A DNA stretch of 32,987 bases from an uncultured Clostridium sp. (GTDB lineage: Bacteria; Bacillota; Clostridia; TANB77; CAG-508): assembly GCA_948468505.1 (NCBI GenBank), contig CAOKJE010000017.1, positions 1-32,987 of the forward strand, read 5' to 3'. Each line of letters begins with the position of its first letter. The first letter of the stretch is position 1. Position numbers and translations under genes: made by a program. Positions 17,784-27,286 of this stretch are shown here, piece after piece. The notes under the pieces were generated by a model. That model ran no database searches. It was not told where the DNA came from and was given only the letters and a program-made list of their open reading frames with translations.

Positions 17784-18434
17784 TTAATATTTTTTCTCTA
17801 TTGCTTTTACGCATCTTCTATAATTGGGTTCATTTTCTACACAAGTAATTAGTGTAATTACATTTTCTTTTGTATTTTCTAGACACGATAAATCTGTTGC
17901 TTGTATAATTTCGTTTTTTTCTACTATGTATTCTTGCTTGTCGTTATTATAATAATAAATAATGGTGTCACCTTGTTTTAAATCTTTTACCTTCTCAAAA
18001 TAGTTGTTTTCATATCCTCTATTATGAGCTGCTAAACAAACGTTGCCTATTTTTATTTGACTTTCTTCAAAATGTCCAATAAATTTGTCCATTACCTCTT
18101 TGCTTGTTCCCTCACAGATATTGGCCTTTAGACCAATACATGGAATTTCAAGATACCACAGTTCTTCTTTTGTTTCTTCTTGGAATTTAGAATGATTATT
18201 TTCCATCTTATCTTTATTTTCATAATTTACTGAAAATCCTGCTTTTAAAGCTGTTTTTGATAATAAGAATTTAAAATTTAGATTACTTTTATAACTAATA
18301 TTTAGAATTAATACTATTATAATAGAAATAATTAAACTTAAGCTATTGATATACCATGTGCTGTATTTAAAATCATTTATCTTATCACTCTCCTTTATTT
18401 TATGGTTATTTCTTAGATTAAAGTTAAGAAACAA
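17784..18434 (-). CDS. sortase (class D/E-like transpeptidase)
   Basis: Membrane-anchored cysteine transpeptidase that joins LPxTG-type proteins to the wall or polymerises pilins. One N-terminal membrane helix (about residues 28-48) follows a basic cytoplasmic stretch. The catalytic triad is visible: His in 'CLAAHNRGYENNYF', Cys in 'ITLITCVENEPNYR' and Arg in 'YRRCVKAI'. 216 residues is normal. The frame opens at TTG 18434 without a clear ribosome site. An AAGGAGAG box about 18400 suggests initiation could be further inside, but no standard in-frame start follows it. The downstream neighbour carries LPVTG and is the likely substrate. Confidence 0.85.
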   Translation of the reverse strand: MFLNFNLRNNHKIKESDKINDFKYSTWYINSLSLIISIIIVLILNISYKSNLNFKFLLSKTALKAGFSVNYENKDKMENNHSKFQEETKEELWYLEIPCIGLKANICEGTSKEVMDKFIGHFEESQIKIGNVCLAAHNRGYENNYFEKVKDLKQGDTIIYYYNNDKQEYIVEKNEIIQATDLSCLENTKENVITLITCVENEPNYRRCVKAIEKKY

Positions 18435-18490
18435 TTTTTTTCGAAAAAATTGAAGTAAAATAATTTTGAATTCAAATTAACTTCTTTTAT

Positions 18491-18519
18491 ATCATAATAC
18501 ATTTTTGGAAATTTGTAAA
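18491..18519 (-). promoter_or_regulatory. promoter of the sortase operon
   Basis: Minus-strand TTTACA (18519-18514), 17-base spacer, TATGAT (18496-18491). Predicted start of transcription about 50 bases before the sortase start. Confidence 0.7.
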
Positions 18520-18539
18520 GAACTTTTCATCGCAAAATT

Positions 18540-18558
18540 CGACATTTTACGACATTTT
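18540..18558 (-). promoter_or_regulatory. tandem operator candidate upstream of the sortase promoter
   Basis: Two direct copies of AAAATGTCG, starting exactly 10 bases apart, lie 20 bases upstream of the -35 box. One-turn direct repeats at this position are typical of OmpR-type activator sites, and an OmpR-type regulator is encoded 1.7 kb away. The rest of 18435-18714 holds only this promoter and the hairpin at 18633. Confidence 0.45.
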
Positions 18559-18632
18559 ATGGTTGCAACCTTACTCCTGCAACAACTCTATTTTTATATT
18601 TCTTAATTTTTTTGTTTTTTAGTTAAGTTGCT

Positions 18633-18680
18633 AGAAAAATGAGCCTCTATACTCTAACCCATACAAAAGCTCATTTTTCT
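18633..18680 (-). terminator. hairpin after the histidine kinase gene
   Basis: 12-bp perfect stem AGAAAAATGAGC / GCTCATTTTTCT (18633-18644 and 18669-18680), 35 bases past the kinase stop. The minus-strand tail is not T-rich, so termination is only moderately likely. Confidence 0.5.
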
Positions 18681-18714
18681 TTTTGCAAATTACTTCTCTT
18701 TAACTTTTAAATCC

Positions 18715-20216
18715 TTAAATTTTCAAGTCTAACTCAAAGTAAAACTCTACACCATTTTCTTTATTCATAACACCATACAAATTATCATAATTACTCATAA
18801 TGGCTTTTACAAAAGATAAACCTATTCCGGGTTCCTCCCTCTTTTCGATTTCTTGATTCATCTATTTTATAAAAACGATTCCATATTCTTGCTATGTTTT
18901 CTTCTGCTATGTTTTCCCCTGTATTAAAAACCTTTATTCTTACTTTGTTTTTTTCTATATTCACTACATTTTCTATTTTAATATATTTTTCGCCTTTAAC
19001 TTCTTTTACATGTTTCATAGCATTGGTAATATAGTTGCTTACTACTTGTTCAATATAAAAATCATCGGCAAATACATTAATTTCTTCTAGTGTATCAAAT
19101 TTTATTTTAACTCGTTTTTCTTCTATCATAACTTGTGATTTACGTACTACTTCTTTTTCCAACTCTACTAAATTAAATTCCTTGTCCTCAAATTCTCTTT
19201 TTCCATATTCCAGCTTCATTAATTCTAATAATTGTTTCACTAGTTTATCCATTTTGTTGGTTTCGTCTAAAATAACTTCTGCATAGAACTGTTTGCTTTC
19301 TTCGTCTGTATTTACATTTTCTAATAATCCTTCACTGTATCCTTGTATCAAAGCAATTGGCGTTTTTAGTTCATGAGACACATCTGATATAAAACTTTTT
19401 CTCATTTCGTCAATTTTTGATTTTTCTTCAATGTCTTTTTCTAGTTCAATGTTGGTTCTTCTTAGTTGTTTAATGGTTTTTTCCAATTTGTCTGACATTG
19501 TATTTATACTTTTTCCCAAGTTATTGATTTCATCGTCTGCATCAGTAATTTTATATTTGTGACTAAAGTCTAAGTTTGACATTTTTTTGGCAATGTCGTT
19601 TAGTTCTGCAATGGGATCACCAAATTTTCTTGATACATAGGTTACAATGACAGCAGCAATCAAGATAGCAAATCCGCGCCATTAAGTATAAAAAGTTATT
19701 GGATATTTTTACACTTTCTTGAATGGAGGTTATGGGTATTCTGATATATAGCAAATATTCATTGTCTAGTGTTGCTGATAGTAATATGTAAGTAATGTCA
19801 TTTTTACTATCTTTTAATTTTTTTATGGTAAAGTCTTTTCCATTTTCTATTACCTCTCCTATGTTGTTATTGAACCTACTTGTCATTTCCTTCATTTGTC
19901 CTAAGGTAGAAAAAAAATCTTTATTCGAAGTATATACATTTACATTTTGATTATTTTTTATTAAAATGTCAAAGTTATTATTGATTGCTAATTTTTCTAA
20001 TTGTGTTTCTAAATCAATGTTTTGAGCATCATTATAATAATTGTTTACTGTTTCATATACAGATTTTAATGCTTTGGTTTTACTGTAGATATAGAATTGC
20101 CCAAAAACAAAGTTGTTTACTAAGATAAGAAATAGGATAATTAATAAAATGACCAGTGATAGTGTCATAAATAGTCGCACTCTTACTGAGCTTAAGGCTT
20201 TTTTAAATTTTTTCAC
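18715..20216 (-). CDS. sensor histidine kinase, two CGG recoding sites
   Basis: Membrane sensor kinase of the two-component system. It starts at GTG 20216 with GGAGAG upstream, 17 bases after the response regulator stop. Layout: membrane helix (about 14-34), extracytoplasmic sensor domain (about 35-165), second helix, HAMP, then HisKA with phosphorylated His281 in 'FISDVSHELKTPIALIQGYS'. The ATPase domain includes 'VVSNYITNAMKHV' (N box), 'VFNTGENI' and 'EGGTGIGLSFVKAIM' (G2 box). The second helix and the G2 box each contain an in-frame CGG (19676 and 18829). Reading both as single residues gives 499 continuous residues to the TAA at 18717-18715. Without this, the first break cuts the second helix and the second removes the ATP-lid glycines. 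Confidence 0.9.
18826..18829 (-). other. CGGA +1 recoding site in the kinase G2 box
   Basis: Codon 463, after ACC. The Gly-Thr-Gly-x-Gly-Leu motif of GHKL ATPases requires glycine at this residue. Confidence 0.93.
19673..19676 (-). other. CGGA +1 recoding site in the kinase second membrane helix
   Basis: Codon 181, after GCG. Joins 'NFLYLMA' to 'FAILIAAVIVTYV', completing one membrane helix leading into HAMP. Glycine fits, but the position is variable. Confidence 0.82.
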
Positions 20217-20233
20217 AGGTAGCTCTCCTTTCC

Positions 20234-20911
20234 TTATTTCATTTCAAATTTATAACCTACTCCTCTTATGGTTTTTATGTATTTTCCTTTTTTTCCTAGT
20301 TTATGTCTTATTTTTTTGATGTGACTATCAATGGTTCTAGAATCGCCATAATAGTCGTAATTCCACACATTGTTTAGGATTTTATCCCTCGATAAGGCTA
20401 TATTTTCATTTTCAATTAAATAGATAAAAAGCTCGTATTCTCTTAGGCTAAGCTCTATGGCTTTTCCTTCTACTTTTACGGTTCTTCCTTCTTTATCTAT
20501 TTCTATTCCTGCATAATTTTTTACTTCTTCTACGTCTTTTGTCGTTCTTTTTAAAATCGCCTCTACCCTTGCTACTAGTATCTTAGGACTAAAGGGTTTT
20601 GCAATGTATTCGTCTACTCCTAATTCAAATCCAAATAATTCATCTTGCTCTTCTCCTCTTGCGGTTAGCATAATAATGGGAACTTTTGAAGTTTGCCTAA
20701 TTTGACGAAGTACAGACCAGCCATCTAGTTTTGGCATCATGACATCTAATAAGATTAATGTGATTTTGTTTCTGTTTTCTTCAAATACTTCTAATGCTTT
20801 TTCTCCATCTTCTGCTTCTAAAATGCTATAACCTTTTGCTTTTAAGAAGTCTTTGATTAGTTTTCTCATTCTTTGCTCGTCATCTACTATTAAAATACAA
20901 TTGTTTGGCAT
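20234..20911 (-). CDS. OmpR-family response regulator
   Basis: DNA-binding partner of the downstream histidine kinase. The receiver domain has the acidic pair in 'ILIVDDEQRMRKLI', phosphorylated Asp56 in 'LILLDVMMPKLDGW', and the conserved Thr/Ala and Lys in 'VPIIMLTARGEE' and 'YIAKPFSPKIL'. The C-terminal winged helix has 'LSLREYELFIYLIENENIALS' split by usual loops, 'NVWNYDYYGDSRTIDSHIKK' and 'IRHKLGKKGKYIKTIRGVGY'. A GTG nine bases upstream opens the frame but overlaps the AGGGAG box. ATG 20911 is the better start (225 residues). Its targets are not stated by the sequence; the AAAATGTCG repeats before the sortase operon are one candidate. Confidence 0.92.
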   Translation of the reverse strand: MPNNCILIVDDEQRMRKLIKDFLKAKGYSILEAEDGEKALEVFEENRNKITLILLDVMMPKLDGWSVLRQIRQTSKVPIIMLTARGEEQDELFGFELGVDEYIAKPFSPKILVARVEAILKRTTKDVEEVKNYAGIEIDKEGRTVKVEGKAIELSLREYELFIYLIENENIALSRDKILNNVWNYDYYGDSRTIDSHIKKIRHKLGKKGKYIKTIRGVGYKFEMK

Positions 20912-21001
20912 ATTTATCACTCCCTATAGGTCTTATTATAAAAGGATTTTGTGTCTTTTTTGTGAAATTTTCATTATCATTTATCATACTTTTTACATTC
21001 T

Positions 21002-21035
21002 AAAAGGTTATATATTTTAAAATATATAACCTTTT
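21002..21035. terminator. 34-bp perfect palindrome after mscS
   Basis: A fully self-complementary A/T-rich 34-mer with GG/CC near the ends, 10 bases past the mscS stop and upstream of the regulator promoter. Probably a terminator. Confidence 0.55.
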
Positions 21036-21045
21036 GAAGTACATT

Positions 21046-22110
21046 CTATTTCTTTATTTGAACTGTTTTTGTATCGTAGGCTAATTCGATATTTTCTTCT
21101 CTTAAAATTTTCATAATTTTATAATTGATATCTTCTCTTTCTGCTACGTAACTGTTATAGTCTACAGAGTCTGTAAAGCTACATATTAGCACATTTAATC
21201 CATTGTCATTGATAGCATCAAATTTTACGATAATGGAATCGTCATAAATGGCGTCTCTTGCTTGCAACATATCTTCTACTTTCGTTTGAAATCTTTCTAA
21301 CTTTTCTAAGGGGGTATCTAATTCAATACACAAATTCATGCGGTATCTTCTTTTTTCCATCTTACTCCAGTTGATAATAGAAGCATTCGATATGATGGCA
21401 TTTGGTATGTTTACGACTGAGTTTTCAAAGGTTCTTACTCTAGTACTTCGAAAGGTAATATCTTCAACGGTTCCTTCAAACGCATCTACTTGTATCCAAT
21501 CTCCTACTATAAAAGGTTTGTCTAAAAAAACAACGACTCCTGCAAATAGGTTTTTAGCAGTATCTTGTGCTGCTAATGTAAATATTACACCACCAATTCC
21601 TAGTCCTGCTACTAGTCCATTTAGGTTTACTCCTAATGCTGTTATAATAATGAAACCAGCTATGATATAAATAACAGCACGTATAATTTTTAGAGCAAAA
21701 TCAAACATAGAATCTTCTACATCTTTGCTTGTCTTATCTTTTATCTTTTTATACAACGAGGATTTTGGTGTAAAGCTTGCTGCTAACCCTTTGGCAAAGG
21801 CAATGGTGCTAATAATTACAAATGCTTTGTAAGCAACTTCCATAATTTCCGCTGTTATATTAAGAGGTTGTTTTAAAAATACTACAGCCAAGTAAAATCC
21901 TAATATGATAAAAAATATTTTAAGTGGTCCAAAAAAGGCACTTTCTTTAATACTTTTTGCTTTTTTTTCTTTTATTTTAAACATTCTAATAATGATATAT
22001 GAAATGGTTCCACTAAAAATTCTAAAAAATAGAATAATTCCTAGTGCAATTGCTATATCAATTATTTGAACGGTTGTGATGTTTTCCATAAAACTCTTAA
22101 TCTGTTCCAT
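21046..22110 (-). CDS. MscS-family mechanosensitive ion channel
   Basis: Opens on membrane tension and releases solutes during osmotic downshock; forms a heptamer in the membrane. The N-terminal helices occupy about residues 15-130. The pore-lining helix and the beta domain contain the family core 'GVNLNGLVAGLGIGGVIFTL', 'AAQDTAKNLFAGVVVFLDKP', 'FIVGDWIQVDAFEGTVEDIT' and 'RSTRVRTFENSVVNIPNAII'. The C-terminal alpha/beta domain ends at residue 354. ATG 22110 has AGAGGTAA upstream. Length is in the usual range for small MscS proteins with extra helices. Intact. Confidence 0.94.
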   Translation of the reverse strand: MEQIKSFMENITTVQIIDIAIALGIILFFRIFSGTISYIIIRMFKIKEKKAKSIKESAFFGPLKIFFIILGFYLAVVFLKQPLNITAEIMEVAYKAFVIISTIAFAKGLAASFTPKSSLYKKIKDKTSKDVEDSMFDFALKIIRAVIYIIAGFIIITALGVNLNGLVAGLGIGGVIFTLAAQDTAKNLFAGVVVFLDKPFIVGDWIQVDAFEGTVEDITFRSTRVRTFENSVVNIPNAIISNASIINWSKMEKRRYRMNLCIELDTPLEKLERFQTKVEDMLQARDAIYDDSIIVKFDAINDNGLNVLICSFTDSVDYNSYVAEREDINYKIMKILREENIELAYDTKTVQIKK

Positions 22111-22188
22111 TTTTATTACCTCTTATTATCCTTCGTTTTAAATTGGAAAAAGAATTGTTGTCTTGTGTAGGCTCACAAGTTTTCAATT

Positions 22189-23613
22189 TTATCCCATGTA
22201 ATCGCGAAGCTTCTTACTCCTACTAGGATGTCTAAGTTTTCTTAGGGCTTTTGCTTCAATTTGTCTAATTCTTTCACGAGTAACCTCAAACTCGCGTCCA
22301 ACCTCTTCTAGTGTTCTTGCTTTTCCATCCTCTAACCCAAATCTTAATTTTAGAACTTTTGCTTCTCTTGGTGTTAATGTATTCATAACATCTTCTAATT
22401 GCTCTTTTAATAAGGTATACGCTGCTGAATCATGTGGTGCTGGGCTATCGTCGTCTTGTATAAAGTCTCCTAAGTGACTATCGTCCTCTTCTCCGATTGG
22501 TGTTTCTAATGATACTGGGTCTTGTGCTATTTTTTGGATTTCCATTACTTTTTCTACTGGTATTTCCATTTCTTGTGCAATTTCGTCTGGGGTTGGTTCT
22601 CTTCCCATTTGTTGTAGCAGATGTCTTGAGGTTCTAATTAGCTTATTTATGGTTTCTACCATGTGTACAGGAATTCTTATGGTTCTTGCTTGGTCAGCAA
22701 TGGCTCTTGTTATGGCTTGTCTAATCCACCAAGTAGCATAGGTACTAAATTTAAATCCTTTGGTGTAATCGAATTTCTCAACTGCTTTTATTAATCCCAT
22801 GTTTCCTTCTTGGATTAGGTCTAAAAATAACATTCCTCTACCAACATATTTTTTGGCGATACTTACTACTAGTCTTAAGTTAGATTCTGCTAGTTCTTGT
22901 TTGGCTCCTTCGTCTCCATCTAATATTCTTTTTGCTAGTTCTAGCTCTTGTTCAAAGGTTAATAGCCCAATCCTTCCTATTTCTCTTAGGTACATTCTAA
23001 CTGGGTCGTCTACATTGATTCCTTCATAGCTTGTATCCGTTATTTCGTCTAGTTTTAGTTCTTCTACTTCTTTTAAGTCTTCGATGTCTGGTTCTTCTTC
23101 TAGGTCATCTGATAATAAATCTACCCCTAATTCTTCAAAGGCATCAAAAACTTGGTCAATCTGTTCTGGATTGACATCGTCTAATTCGGTTGCTAGGTCT
23201 CCATATGTGATTTGTCCTTTTTCTTTTGCTTTTTTTAAGATGCTATTTACTTTTTCTTCTTTTATTTTGCTGTTTTCTTCATTTTCCGTTTGTTCTTGCT
23301 TTTCTTCTACTGGTTTTTCTAGTTTTTCTTTTACTTCTTTCTTTTTGGCTTTTTCCTTTTTCTCTTTTTTGTCTTCAGCTTTTTCTTTGGCTACTTTTTT
23401 TGCTTTTTCTTTCCCTTCTTTTTTGGCTGGTTCTTTTTTTGTAGCTTCCTTATTTGTTTTTTTGCTTGCTTCCTTTACTTCTTTTTTTATTTTTGTTTCC
23501 TTCTTTTTGCTTTCTTCTTTTTTAACTTCCTCTTTTTTGGTTGTTTTCTTTTTTGGCTCTTCTACTTTTTTTCCCTTTTTCACATTTTCTAATTCTTCTT
23601 TTTTCTTTGCCAT
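22189..23613 (-). CDS. rpoD: primary sigma factor RpoD (SigA) with long Lys/Glu-rich N-terminus
   Basis: Housekeeping sigma factor. The first 115 or so residues are Lys/Glu/Thr/Ala-rich low-complexity sequence. Then comes a region 1.1-like domain ('[20 protein letters not shown]'), region 1.2 ('[18 protein letters not shown]'), and region 2 with '[19 protein letters not shown]', '[20 protein letters not shown]' and '[14 protein letters not shown]'. Region 3 follows, then region 4 with '[17 protein letters not shown]' and the recognition helix '[19 protein letters not shown]'. The frame also opens at ATG 23631, but GGGGGGA precedes ATG 23613, which I prefer (474 residues). The gene follows dnaG, the standard order. 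Confidence 0.95.
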   Translation of the reverse strand: MAKKKEELENVKKGKKVEEPKKKTTKKEEVKKEESKKKETKIKKEVKEASKKTNKEATKKEPAKKEGKEKAKKVAKEKAEDKKEKKEKAKKKEVKEKLEKPVEEKQEQTENEENSKIKEEKVNSILKKAKEKGQITYGDLATELDDVNPEQIDQVFDAFEELGVDLLSDDLEEEPDIEDLKEVEELKLDEITDTSYEGINVDDPVRMYLREIGRIGLLTFEQELELAKRILDGDEGAKQELAESNLRLVVSIAKKYVGRGMLFLDLIQEGNMGLIKAVEKFDYTKGFKFSTYATWWIRQAITRAIADQARTIRIPVHMVETINKLIRTSRHLLQQMGREPTPDEIAQEMEIPVEKVMEIQKIAQDPVSLETPIGEEDDSHLGDFIQDDDSPAPHDSAAYTLLKEQLEDVMNTLTPREAKVLKLRFGLEDGKARTLEEVGREFEVTRERIRQIEAKALRKLRHPSRSKKLRDYMG

Positions 23614-23641
23614 TTTTCTTTTTCCCCCCATTTAAGGCAAT

Positions 23642-25423
23642 CTACTTAATTTTTGCTAACCTAATGATAATTTCATTTAATTCTTTTTCTAGGTTCTTTT
23701 TTTGTTCGGTCTCTAGACTTCCCTCTAATAATTCTAAAATTTCAAATTTTCTATTGTTTAACTTGTCTTTTTCATATCCTTGCATAATATCGTCAATTGC
23801 TTTTTCAATATCTCCTATTTCGTAATCGTCTGCCATAATTTCTGTAATATGATTTTGTTGTTCTTCTTCTAACATATCAATTATGCTATTTATATTACTA
23901 TTTCCTTTTTCAAATTCTTCATACAGTTTTTTGGCAATTTCTTGATTTATATGGTCTTTGAAATCTTCAATTTTAACATTTTGCTTGATTATTTGATAGA
24001 TGTTTAGGTCTCCTACTAATAAAATAGATAGTACTGTGTTTTCTCTTTTTTGAACTGCTTGTGATACTTTGCTTTCTTCTACTTTTTTATGCGAAATAAC
24101 TGGCCTTGCTTTTTCTAAGATTTTTTCGTTTTTGGCTCCTACATAAGCTAGCTTGTTGACTTCTCCATAAATTGCTTCTTTCGATATTTCATATTCTTTT
24201 GCAATTTTCTCAATGTATACTTCTCTTTCCATGGTATTGTCTACTTTTGCAATTAGTTTTGCAATTTCGTTTAAGAATTTTATTTTGTCATTTACGACTT
24301 CTAAGTTTAAGTTTTGCTTTAATACTTTAACTTTAAATTCAATTACAGAAAGTGCTTTTTCAATTAGATTGTTAAATCTTGCGTTTCCATATTTTATGAT
24401 GTATTCGTCTGGATCTTTTGCACCTTCCATTTGTAGAATTCGTACGTCACATCCCATTCCTTGTAAGATGTCCAATGCTCGTAATTTTGCCATTAAACCT
24501 GCTTCGTCAGCATCAAAACTTAAGATGATTTTTTCTGTGTTTTTTCGAAGTAACCAACCTTGTTGCTGGGTTAAGGCTGTTCCTAATGGCGCTACTACGT
24601 TTGTGATGCCTCGTTGATGTAAAGAAATTACGTCCATATACCCTTCTACAATTAGAATTTCCTTGATGCCTCCTTTTTTGGCTACGTTTAGTCCAAATAG
24701 GTTTCTTCCTTTACTATATACTATGTTTTCTGGTGAGTTGATGTATTTTGGTTTTGAGTCATCTAATACTCTTCCTCCAAAGGCTATGACTCTTCCTCGC
24801 ACATCACATATGGGAAACATGAGTCTGTTTCGGTATCTGTCTATGTATTGTCCTCTTTCGTTTTTGTTGACTAGTCCTGATTCTAAAATTTCTGGTTCTT
24901 CAAATCCTTGTTTTTTTAATTCTTGATATAGTTCGTCAAATTTTCCTGAAAATCCAATTTGGAAAGATTGTAAAGTTTCATTGGTTAGTTTTCTTTTTTT
25001 GATGTATTCTTGTGCTATTTTTGATTCTTTTTGGTATAGGTTTTGGTGGTAATAGTTTGCTGCAAATTCGTTTACTTTGTATACTTTGCTTTTTAGTAGT
25101 TCTTTTGCTGTGTCTCCACTGCTTTCTAAGGTTGGTAGTTGTATGTTTGCTCTTTGGGCTAGGGTTTGCACAGCTTCTATAAAGCCTATTCCTTCTATTT
25201 TGGTTAAGAAGGTAAAGACGTTTCCTCCTACACCACAGCCAAAGCAATGAAATATTTGCTTGTCTGGTGATACGGAAAATGATGGCGATTTTTCGTTATG
25301 GAATGGACATAGCCCAAAAAAGTTTCTTCCGCTTCTTTTTAGTCTAACATATTGTGATATGATGTCTACGATGTCGTTGGTTTGCCTTACTTCGTCTATG
25401 ATTTCATCACTGTATCGTTGCAT
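23642..25423 (-). CDS. dnaG: DNA primase DnaG
   Basis: Makes RNA primers at the replication fork with the helicase. The zinc-binding CHC2 domain has Cys39, His42, Cys60 and Cys63 ('LCPFHNEKSPSFSV' and 'IFHCFGCGVGGNVF'). The RNA polymerase domain has 'GYSGKF'-type residues followed by 'RNRLMFPICDVRGRVIAFGG' and 'PKYINSPENIVYSKGRNLFG'. The TOPRIM core includes 'ILIVEGYMDVISLHQRG', 'VVAPLGTALT' and 'ILSFDADEAG'. The C-terminal helicase-binding part is less conserved. 593 residues is normal, and ATG 25423 has AAGGTGAAGG upstream. It has a CGG out of phase (in AGC-GGA near 25331) that causes no shift. Directly upstream of rpoD. Confidence 0.96.
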   Translation of the reverse strand: MQRYSDEIIDEVRQTNDIVDIISQYVRLKRSGRNFFGLCPFHNEKSPSFSVSPDKQIFHCFGCGVGGNVFTFLTKIEGIGFIEAVQTLAQRANIQLPTLESSGDTAKELLKSKVYKVNEFAANYYHQNLYQKESKIAQEYIKKRKLTNETLQSFQIGFSGKFDELYQELKKQGFEEPEILESGLVNKNERGQYIDRYRNRLMFPICDVRGRVIAFGGRVLDDSKPKYINSPENIVYSKGRNLFGLNVAKKGGIKEILIVEGYMDVISLHQRGITNVVAPLGTALTQQQGWLLRKNTEKIILSFDADEAGLMAKLRALDILQGMGCDVRILQMEGAKDPDEYIIKYGNARFNNLIEKALSVIEFKVKVLKQNLNLEVVNDKIKFLNEIAKLIAKVDNTMEREVYIEKIAKEYEISKEAIYGEVNKLAYVGAKNEKILEKARPVISHKKVEESKVSQAVQKRENTVLSILLVGDLNIYQIIKQNVKIEDFKDHINQEIAKKLYEEFEKGNSNINSIIDMLEEEQQNHITEIMADDYEIGDIEKAIDDIMQGYEKDKLNNRKFEILELLEGSLETEQKKNLEKELNEIIIRLAKIK

Positions 25424-25544
25424 TTTCCTTCACCTTCTTTCCCTATTTTTCAAATTAATGTACGTAGTTATATTATTCGACGCATTTTACATAAATCCTT
25501 CTTTGTTTTGCATTTTTTTCGTTTTTATGGCAAAAAAGTGAAAT

Positions 25545-25589
25545 AGAAAAAGTTGAAGTCTAACCTTTAAAGTTTGACATCAACTTTTG
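25545..25589 (-). terminator. terminator after the prepilin-like gene
   Basis: A long imperfect stem, CAAAAGTTGA pairing with TCAACTTTTT, with internal GTC/GAC pairs. A minus-strand T-run follows. It lies about 20 bases past the recoded stop at 25611, and 100 bases past the zero-frame stop at 25687, so it fits the recoded end better. Confidence 0.6.
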
Positions 25590-25610
25590 TTTGATTTTTT
25601 GTTTTTTCAT

Positions 25611-27121
25611 TTATATATTATTTAAATATAAAGATAATCTAAATCCCAAGTTTACATTTTTATTCTGCTGTCCATAGGTATTCCTTCTAAGTGAAAGTGT
25701 CTCCCATCCGTGGACTATCCGAGTGTTGTCGGTATACTCTTGAATCTATATAAACACCAGCTTCCCAAGTCCACTCATCAGCACCAGAAACAAGATCATA
25801 AATATTTTTTACACATGCTAGCTCATTCGAACCTGTCTTATAATACCCACCCTGAAGTGTACTTAACTCGTTGTTTGTATAATATTTAGATGGTCCTTGG
25901 AAAGTAAAAGCAACGTCCATCTGGGTTCCATAAACTAAAGTGCTTACTACCTTACCTAAATATGGTTTATCATTAACAAATTCTTTAGAAAGTTGCACAA
26001 CACCTCCTGATAATTTAGTCATATCTTTTGAATTTGACCATGGTAGATTAGCATAGGAATTCCCCCCCTTCTTCACTACTACTTTCCCATTTTCTTGACC
26101 TGCTTCATATCTACCAATATAGAATCCACGATTTTTTTCATTCGTAACACTAGCATACATGGCATCATACAGTTGTTTTTCTTCTTCCGAGCCTCTTGAA
26201 CATGGTTCTTCAAAATTACCAGAAGAAACATAATCTTGTAGGTTTCCTTGAGAAAACCAATCTACTCTTTTAAAATCCTCTGCATTGGCTACTGGAATCC
26301 AAACAAATTCATTTCCTGTGCTACGGCAAAATTCGTCAATTTCGTCTGTTATAACCAATCCATTTTCTATTTTATTAATTGTATTTGATTCTCCAACTGC
26401 AAATCCTTCTGGAATTCTTGCCGTTTTTCCATCTGAATCGATATACGTTTTTGTTTCTGTATAGATATTAGAAAAAATTTCTGTATTTCCAATGTTTGTT
26501 ATTTTCACTTCATAGCTTGTCTTTTCTCTATTGCTTCCTTCTACAACTACTGTATAAACACCATTCTTGTTGACCAAAAAAGTAGTAGTATCTGTATTGT
26601 CTACAAATGTTCCATCTGGCTTTGTGATTTTTACTATTGTTCCTTCCGTTGTTATTGCTGAAATCGTTACTATAACTTCTGTTCCTTCTTCTACTTGGTC
26701 TGTTACACTTAGTTTATGACTTACAGTTGGTTTACCTGATTTTCTTTTTACATTTCCATTTTCGTCAATTTCAAAAGTATAACCATCTAAATCTACTTCA
26801 ATTGGAAATTCGCCAGCTGTATCTTGTATTCTTCCTACCTCTGGTATTTTCTTTAATTCCTCTTTTACTCGATTAATGTCTAATTTATTCTTACTGTCAT
26901 AGCTTGCCATTACAGCTATTTTTACTTGTTCTTCTGCTTTGGATTTTTCTGTTTCTTCTTTAGCTTTTGTTGCTTTGCCGAAGTATTCCATTTTCTCCTG
27001 TTAAAGTTACAATACTTATAGCTGCTAATATTAATAATACAATGATGGTAATTACTAAAGCTATTAAAGTAATTCCTTTATTAGCTCTTTCTTTTTTTCT
27101 TAAAAAAGTTACATTTTTCAT
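25611..27121 (-). CDS. prepilin-like protein with Ig-like and sulfatase-modifying-type C-terminal domain, two CGG recoding sites
   Basis: Exported type IV pilin-like protein. It starts at ATG 27121 behind GCAGGAA; the promoter start point lies just upstream and rules out the longer frame. The N-terminus has the class III-type signal 'NKGITLIALVITIIVLLILA' (cleavage after Gly), then 'LTGENGI'. A bacterial Ig-like region follows ('VEEGTEVIVTISAITTEGTI', 'NGVYTVVVEGSNREKT'). The C-terminal half resembles the formylglycine-enzyme-like domain seen on such pilins ('EFVWIPVANAEDF', 'GFYIGRYEAG', 'KNIYDLVSGADEWTWEA'). CGGC at 26980-26977 joins the signal part to 'KATKAKEETEK'. CGGA at 25710-25707 extends the end into 'NVNLGFRLSLYLNNI', the closing motif this domain normally has. 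The total is 502 residues. Function is unknown. Confidence 0.78.
25707..25710 (-). other. CGGA +1 recoding site near the end of the prepilin-like gene
   Basis: Codon 471, after CCA. Zero-frame reading ends eight codons later. The shifted frame gives 31 more residues ending in the family-typical Gly-Phe-Arg-x-x-Leu-Tyr. Confidence 0.83.
26977..26980 (-). other. CGGC +1 recoding site after the prepilin signal
   Basis: Codon 48, after CTT. It joins the pilin-type N-terminus to the 430-residue remainder. In zero frame the product would be a 53-residue stub. Confidence 0.85.
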
Positions 27122-27184
27122 ATGAATTCCTGCTTTCTTTTGTTTACTGTTTTTAATTTTAATATACCTACTTTTCACGCTTGT

Positions 27185-27213
27185 ATTTTACCTAAAAATA
27201 TGAATTAAGTCAA
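27185..27213 (-). promoter_or_regulatory. promoter of the prepilin-like gene
   Basis: Minus-strand TTGACT (27213-27208), 17-base spacer, TAAAAT (27190-27185). Confidence 0.65.
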
Positions 27214-27241
27214 CTTGTTGTATGAATTTATTTCTTTTCGC

Positions 27242-27281
27242 AAAAAGACTAGGTATGATTTAAAATCTTACCTAATCTTTT
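27242..27281 (-). terminator. terminator after the DUF4143 gene
   Basis: AAAAGATTAGGTA pairs with TACCTAGTCTTTT with one mismatch, then a T-run on the minus strand, just past the stop at 27287. Confidence 0.65.
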
Positions 27282-27286
27282 ATTTT

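Noticed and set aside
22799..23635. Long plus-strand ORFs opposite rpoD
   Set aside because: Shadows of the Lys/Glu-rich sigma factor coding strand (Ser/Phe/Leu repeats), no start signals or family features.
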